Notes under the pieces: model-generated
What the model saw: the letters and a program-made list of their open reading frames with translations, nothing else
Databases searched by the model: none
What the model was told of the DNA's origin: nothing
Assembly (NCBI RefSeq): GCF_000702945.1
Contig: NZ_JNLE01000003.1
Coordinates: 1,535,501-1,599,500 of the forward strand
Reading direction: 5' to 3'
From: Clostridium sp. KNHs205
GTDB taxonomy: Bacteria > Bacillota > Clostridia > Lachnospirales > Lachnospiraceae
Length of the DNA: 64,000 nucleotides
Shown: in pieces, positions 59,782-64,000 of the stretch
Layout: the number at the start of each line of letters is the position of its first letter
How positions within the stretch are numbered: position 1 is the stretch's first letter
Program-made: the position numbers and the translations under genes

Positions 59782-61278
59782 ATGAAGAATACAGATAAGA
59801 AGGTTTTTGATCTAAAGAAAATGCATCGGATAAACCTGATCATTACAGTTGCACTTGTTACACTGATTGTTGGTCAGATACTGATTTATCGCGGTATAGG
59901 GGAAAATATTAAGTTTCTCTTCATTGGTATTGGAATTATCGGAGTTGCTTGTATTAACTATCTCCTGCGTATTAATGATTACGTTAAAGGTTTTATATTT
60001 GCCTTTCTCCCCGCACTGGTAATGTTTGCTTTGTTTTTTCTGGACAAATATGCGTTGAATAAGCATTATATCATATTAATAACCATAATGATGGCTGCTA
60101 TTTACTTTAAGAAGGAACTGCTGCTCACCTTTTGGGTATTTATCAATATCGGAATGTTCGTATCATTTTATTTTAAACCGGAAACAGTAATGGGTGACGA
60201 TTTAAGATTACCTACTTTTCTTATAGTAATGACTTCAATGAATGCAATACTTTTACTGCTCTTTCTTCTGACAAAATGGGGCAGAATTCTTATTGATGCT
60301 TCTGCAAAAAAGGAAGAAGATGCACTTACTCTGTTAAAGGAACTTGAAAATACCTGTACTTCTCTGGAAGAGGGAGTAGCTACCCTTGACCATAATATAA
60401 CAGGCTTCACTGTAAATACCGGAACAATCAATGAATCCAGTGACCGTATTGTAGATACAGTAAAACAGATGGCACAATCCATACAGGAAGAGGCTTTAAG
60501 CGTCAGTAATATGAAATCAACCATGGATCGTTCGCTTCATGAAATAGACAATGCAGTATCAGTATCTCAGGAGGTGGTATCAAAGACTGAAAGAATGAAC
60601 CGCAAGGTTAAGGATAGTCATGATAACATCAGCCAGGCAACGGATTATGCAATAAAAGTAAATGAAGTTATGGGAACTACCACAGAAACAGTATCAGACT
60701 TAAGAAATAATCTTGAAGTTGTAAATTCTCTGCTGGAGGGGATTAAACAAATTGCGGGACAGACCAATATGTTGGCTTTGAATGCAGCAATTGAATCAGC
60801 AAGAGCAGGAGAACAAGGTAAGGGATTTGCTGTAGTTGCAGATGAGATTAGAAAACTTGCGGAAGAGAGTTCAAAGATAGCCGGAAATATTTCAGAAGTA
60901 ACCAAATCCCTGTCTGATAAAGCAAAAGATGCAGATGAGAAATCCTTAGAGGGAGGAGAAGCAGCAGGGAGGATACAAATGCTTCTTAAAGGTGTGAATG
61001 AAAGCTTTCAGGAGTTCATGGAAGATTATAGCCTTTCCAATAAAACCCTGGGTGACAATATGGAGCTGATCGGCAAAGCAGCAGACAATTTCCTGGAGGT
61101 TCAGAGGGAGATAGATAAGGTGGCAGAAAGGGCAGAGGATAATACAGCCTCAGCAGAAGAAATACTGGCAACCCTTGAGAATGAGAACAGCCTGATCACC
61201 CAGATGAATTCATCTGTTATTGATCTTAATAACCTGAGCGCTGATATGAAAGTGCTTATAAATTCAAGAAATAAATAA
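59782..61278 (+). CDS. Chemoreceptor with polytopic membrane sensor
   Basis: 498 residues. The first about 175 residues contain roughly six hydrophobic helices with very short loops, and no periplasmic domain. A cytosolic methyl-accepting signalling domain follows without HAMP, with the standard tip [20 protein letters not shown] followed by [16 protein letters not shown]. Such receptors sense signals within or through the membrane, such as energy state. RBS AGAGGGATGACAA precedes the ATG. Different in architecture from the receptor at 7496. Confidence 0.92.
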   Translation: MKNTDKKVFDLKKMHRINLIITVALVTLIVGQILIYRGIGENIKFLFIGIGIIGVACINYLLRINDYVKGFIFAFLPALVMFALFFLDKYALNKHYIILITIMMAAIYFKKELLLTFWVFINIGMFVSFYFKPETVMGDDLRLPTFLIVMTSMNAILLLLFLLTKWGRILIDASAKKEEDALTLLKELENTCTSLEEGVATLDHNITGFTVNTGTINESSDRIVDTVKQMAQSIQEEALSVSNMKSTMDRSLHEIDNAVSVSQEVVSKTERMNRKVKDSHDNISQATDYAIKVNEVMGTTTETVSDLRNNLEVVNSLLEGIKQIAGQTNMLALNAAIESARAGEQGKGFAVVADEIRKLAEESSKIAGNISEVTKSLSDKAKDADEKSLEGGEAAGRIQMLLKGVNESFQEFMEDYSLSNKTLGDNMELIGKAADNFLEVQREIDKVAERAEDNTASAEEILATLENENSLITQMNSSVIDLNNLSADMKVLINSRNK

Positions 61279-61390
61279 GATTTAGGCTTAAATAACCATT
61301 GGTAGATATAAGCAGTTAAGAATACAGGTCTGATTACAGTTTTGTGTAAACTCTTTTACAAGTTTCACGGAATTTAAAAGGGTCTTAAGA

Positions 61391-61444
61391 ATGCATACAT
61401 AACTGATGCATACATAACTGATGCATACATAACTGATGCATACA
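61391..61444 (+). repeat. 15-bp tandem repeat
   Basis: ATGCATACATAACTG three times (61391, 61406, 61421) plus a nine-base partial copy. Units are identical, which indicates recent expansion. No spacers, hence not a CRISPR. Confidence 0.92.
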
Positions 61445-61520
61445 GTAAGAAAAGGCTGTAGCAAATAAATGAAAAGCGGTAAGAAACTCTTAACCTTCCT
61501 GTAAGGTACTGCCTGATAAA

Positions 61521-61585
61521 CATGAAGCCGGCTTCAATGCTAAAAGCAAAATTTGAGCGTTTTAGCATATAAAGCCGGCTTTATG
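61521..61585. terminator. Large stem-loop between convergent genes
   Basis: CATGAAGCCGGCTTCAATGC pairs with GCATATAAAGCCGGCTTTATG, extended inward by TAAAA/TTTTA around a 14-base loop. Very stable but followed by only a weak T-run (TCTTTC), so it may stop or protect transcripts from either side. Confidence 0.6.
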
Positions 61586-61679
61586 TCTTTCAATCGGTGT
61601 GTAAAGACACGCAAAGAAGCTTCTTACCGCAATACTGTTTAAAATGCAACAGCCTCTTCTGGATATAAAGGTTTTGGAA

Positions 61680-62291
61680 TTACACTAAATGACCGGTTTC
61701 GTTAAAACTCTTAAGAACGGGGTATCCGCCGTCTCTGAATATGATTTTTGTTATGGCGGTGTTATCCACGTAAAAGTGATGGTACATGGTCATTTTCCAT
61801 TCAAAAAGTCCTATTAGGGCAGCTTTTATGATGCCGCCATGGGCAACAATAAGGATTCTTTTTCCTGAATGTTTTCCTGCAATTTCTCTTATGGTGGCAG
61901 CAGCTCTGTTGCTTGCATTTAAGATAGAAAGGTCGCCGCCTACAAAAGCACCTTCTGCTTCATCACTTCTCCATTTAGACATTTCCTCAGGATATTTATG
62001 TTCAATCTCTTCCAGGGTAAGCCCCTCAAAGATTCCAAAATTAATTTCTCTGATTCCTTCACAGGGCAATACAGTTAAACCGGTATCCCTGCACAAAATT
62101 TCAGCAGTTTCTACTGCTCTTACAAGAGGACTTGCATAGACTGCATCAAAATCAACAGCTATAAGATTCTTTAAGGCCTTCGCCTGATTTCTTCCTTCCT
62201 CACTTAGTTCTATATCGGTACTCCCCTGGAATTTCCCTAATTTGTTCCACTCAGTCTCTCCGTGTCTTACCAGCCAGATTTCCGTATTCAT
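61680..62291 (-). CDS. Histidine phosphatase (phosphoglycerate mutase-like)
   Basis: 203 residues. The phospho-histidine motif LVRHGETEWN is at 7-16, then QGSTDIELSEEGRNQA, glutamate in GIREINFGIFEGLTLEEIE, and the second histidine in LIVAHGGIIKAAL (near residue 152). Members include alpha-ribazole phosphatase, broad phosphatases and cofactor-dependent mutases; which one is not decided by sequence. RBS AAGAGGTAACT on the minus strand. Confidence 0.9.
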   Translation of the reverse strand: MNTEIWLVRHGETEWNKLGKFQGSTDIELSEEGRNQAKALKNLIAVDFDAVYASPLVRAVETAEILCRDTGLTVLPCEGIREINFGIFEGLTLEEIEHKYPEEMSKWRSDEAEGAFVGGDLSILNASNRAAATIREIAGKHSGKRILIVAHGGIIKAALIGLFEWKMTMYHHFYVDNTAITKIIFRDGGYPVLKSFNETGHLV

Positions 62292-62475
62292 AGTTACCTC
62301 TTTTCTGATTATTATCCTGTAAGCATCCTGTCAAGTATAACATAAAAACACTTTTAAAAGCAAATACTGCAACGCATTTTACACGGCGGTATGAAGGATA
62401 ACTTTAAAATGGCCGATGAGATTGGCATATAATTATACATTCATAGGTTTAAAGTGAGTATTTTTCAAACTAAGA

Positions 62476-62504
62476 TTGCAGGGTAAAATTGGCTATGCTA
62501 CAAT
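62476..62504 (+). promoter_or_regulatory. Promoter of the sensor kinase gene
   Basis: TTGCAG (62476-62481), 17-bp spacer, TACAAT (62499-62504). Good agreement with a vegetative promoter. Confidence 0.65.
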
Positions 62505-62571
62505 AAAAGTATGATATTGTACAGGAGGAAAGAGTGAACGGGGAATCCTTTCACTCCCCCTGATTTTGTAA

Positions 62572-62596
62572 GTGTGCCAAGGCACACAGACGGGAG
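62572..62596 (+). promoter_or_regulatory. Stem-loop/ribosome-site motif before the sensor kinase
   Basis: GTGTGC-CAAG-GCACAC, then AGACGGGAG and, six bases later, the ATG at 62603. The stem is identical to that before accD and the Ig-like gene. Confidence 0.65.
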
Positions 62597-62602
62597 CCAG
62601 AT

Positions 62603-64000
62603 ATGATACTGCCCATTAATAAGAAAGGTACGCCCATATCCTTAAAGAGAGCACTTTTATTGGTGACAGTCATATGTTTCACTGTCCCGGTCATAGTATT
62701 TATGGTATTTATATTCTCCTATTACAGAAATAATATAATTCGAAAAACAGAAACTCTTATGGCGGAAAGTTTAAAGAATTACACCTCTTTCCACAGTCAG
62801 AAGCTAAATGAAGCAATCGAGAGTTCCAAGAAAATATCTTATGACCTTGTACTGGAAAAGGCCTGGAGAAAGCTGGAGGCTGGCGAAATATCAGAAGCTG
62901 GATTTTATAAAGAGGTTATTGGAAATCTCAAAAGCAAATACATAAATGATAACCGGTTCTTAATGTCGGTGTTCTATCTTAGTGAGGATACTGACAGGCT
63001 CTATTATACTACCAGAGAGCAGAGCAGTTATATACAGATATACAACAGGGAAGTGAAGCATTTTGCGGAGGATATTACAAGAGACAACAATTCTGATGCC
63101 CATGTTAAAATCATCAATGGCAGGATCTATATCATACGCAACCTCTACACGACCAGGAATTACACGAAGTTTGGAACACTGGTGGTGGAGCTTAATAAAG
63201 ATAAGCTCTTTGATGGTATTAATATCAATAAGGACTATGACCTGGGATTCTTTGTTGACAATGCCGGTGAGATGATTGTTTATAACAGCGGTTTTAAAGA
63301 AACAGGAGAGAAGGAACTCTTAAAGACTCTTAGGGGAAAGTTCGCAGCGAAGAACAACCGAAAGATGCTTCAGGTTGAGGATAAGACCTACCAGGGAGTA
63401 TTGTATCAGCAGAAATTTGATGATTATTATTATGGTGCGGTGCTAATAGCCAATAAGGAGGTGCTTTTTAGCGAAATACGTGCCTTAAATAATCTGGTAC
63501 TTTTTAATATTCTTATAATAGTACCGGTATTTATCTATATGTTTTATTTTATTTCTCACAATATTACAAAGCCCATGGAACGTATGGTTAAGGCTGCTAA
63601 GAAAATAGAAGGAGGAGAATTTGGCTGGCAGGTTAAGGGGGAAACCATGCCGAATCAGGAGTTTACCTACCTTTCCGATGGCTTTAACAAGATGTCCTCT
63701 GAGGTGAAATACCTCTTTGACTATGCCTATAAAGAACAGCTTGCGAGAAAGGAGGCAAAGATACTGGCCCTGCAATCCCAGATTAATCCTCATTTCCTGA
63801 ACAATACCTTGGAAATGATGAATTGGCAGGCCAGATTATCAGGGGACGAGGCGGTATCCAAAATGATAGAGGCCCTGGCGGTACTGCTGAATCAGAGTAT
63901 GGGAAGAGAAAACCGGAAGCTCACGACTCTGGCTGAAGAATTAAAGGGAGCAGATGCTTATATTTACATCACAGCCATGCGGTTTGGTGACCGGATACGT
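62603..64000 (+). CDS. YesM/LytS-type sensor histidine kinase, N-terminal part (runs off window)
   Basis: 466 codons without a stop to the window edge. Transmembrane helix 1 at about 18-40, a large extracellular sensor (about 41-290), helix 2 at about 294-315 (NLVLFNILIIVPVFIYMFYF), a HAMP region (ITKPMERMVKAAKKIEGGEF), then the His_kinase domain with LQSQINPHFLNNTLEMM containing the phosphorylated histidine near residue 396. The ATP-binding domain is cut off. Such kinases usually pair with an AraC-type response regulator and control carbohydrate ABC transporters; both would lie to the right. Confidence 0.92.
   Translation, partial: MILPINKKGTPISLKRALLLVTVICFTVPVIVFMVFIFSYYRNNIIRKTETLMAESLKNYTSFHSQKLNEAIESSKKISYDLVLEKAWRKLEAGEISEAGFYKEVIGNLKSKYINDNRFLMSVFYLSEDTDRLYYTTREQSSYIQIYNREVKHFAEDITRDNNSDAHVKIINGRIYIIRNLYTTRNYTKFGTLVVELNKDKLFDGININKDYDLGFFVDNAGEMIVYNSGFKETGEKELLKTLRGKFAAKNNRKMLQVEDKTYQGVLYQQKFDDYYYGAVLIANKEVLFSEIRALNNLVLFNILIIVPVFIYMFYFISHNITKPMERMVKAAKKIEGGEFGWQVKGETMPNQEFTYLSDGFNKMSSEVKYLFDYAYKEQLARKEAKILALQSQINPHFLNNTLEMMNWQARLSGDEAVSKMIEALAVLLNQSMGRENRKLTTLAEELKGADAYIYITAMRFGDRIR

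Larger units (their letters stand above)
61279..61679. other. 400-bp convergent gap with tandem repeat and large hairpin
   Basis: No gene. Holds a 15-bp tandem repeat (61391-61444) and a long stem-loop (61521-61585), which together separate the chemoreceptor from the convergent phosphatase gene. Confidence 0.7.
62292..62602. other. Divergent region before the sensor kinase
   Basis: 311 bp. Contains the promoter at 62476-62504, an AGGAGG without a following start at 62523, a hairpin GAGTGA...TCACTC (62531-62555 region) and the stem-loop/ribosome motif at 62572. The leader between promoter and start is about 90 bases. Confidence 0.55.

Noticed and set aside
1-64000. tRNA, rRNA, replication origin or prophage structural genes
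   Set aside because: No cloverleaf with the TTCRANY arm, rRNA-like conserved blocks, DnaA-box cluster or phage structural proteins were seen on either strand.

Overview
This window looks like chromosomal DNA from a strictly anaerobic, low-GC Firmicute, most likely a Lachnospiraceae relative of Lachnoclostridium/Anaerocolumna. The evidence is the clostridial-order fatty acid operon with FabK as enoyl reductase, an anaerobe oxidative-stress set (rubredoxin, rubrerythrin, desulfoferrodoxin, FprA), a CotH-type lipoprotein, a GH94 phosphorylase of the long beta-1,2-glucan type, strong AGGAGG ribosome sites and abundant stem-loop terminators. No rRNA, tRNA or CRISPR array was found. Family names come from motif recognition by eye, not from database searches.

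Layout. 1-0.4 kb: end of a BspA-like leucine-rich-repeat protein. 0.6-5.4 kb: an AT-rich accessory island between two ~155-bp direct repeats, carrying an IS200/IS605-like hairpin element, a Septu-like ATPase/HNH pair and a two-helix membrane protein. 5.6-12.9 kb: SEC-C protein, Ig-like surface protein, chemoreceptor, XRE regulator, DUF4015 glycosidase-like protein, ECF sigma factor and a membrane partner. 13.1-22.2 kb: one fatty-acid synthesis block acpP-fabK-fabD-fabG-fabF-accB-fabZ-accC-accD-accA. 22.2-27.2 kb: AraC regulator divergent from a sugar-oxidation cluster (FucU mutarotase, two MDR dehydrogenases, amidohydrolase-type lactonase), probably a non-phosphorylating deoxysugar route. 27.5-31.4 kb: CsbD and GlsB stress proteins, citrate synthase, methylglyoxal synthase and D-lactate dehydrogenase. 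31.5-35.6 kb: oxygen/ROS detoxification genes with a Crp/Fnr regulator. 35.7-46.4 kb: CotH lipoprotein, GH94 + GH30 pair, lytic transglycosylase, HD hydrolase, Fe-alcohol dehydrogenase, DUF1284 protein. 46.4-48.1 kb: an IS3-family element with an A8 slip site, followed by a 213-bp fold-back palindrome. 48.8-57.4 kb: a hexitol PTS cluster (mtlA, mtlR, mtlF, PfkB kinase, SorE-like dehydrogenase, HPr, enzyme I). 57.6-64 kb: lactonase, nitroreductase, membrane chemoreceptor, histidine phosphatase and the start of a YesM-type sensor kinase cut by the window edge.

The most interesting signals are: (1) the three-gene Septu-like cassette on a 4.64-kb unit bounded by direct repeats that contain a promoter and paired RNA stems; (2) a recurring stem-loop (GTGTGC..GCACAC) followed at fixed spacing by an AGAnnGGAG ribosome site in front of six unrelated genes, with two weaker variants; (3) a biotin carboxylase with a C-terminal tail made of an 18-bp tandem repeat; (4) a hexitol PTS operon with its own HPr and enzyme I but no mtlD. 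Several start codons were moved to fit ribosome sites, including two TTG starts.
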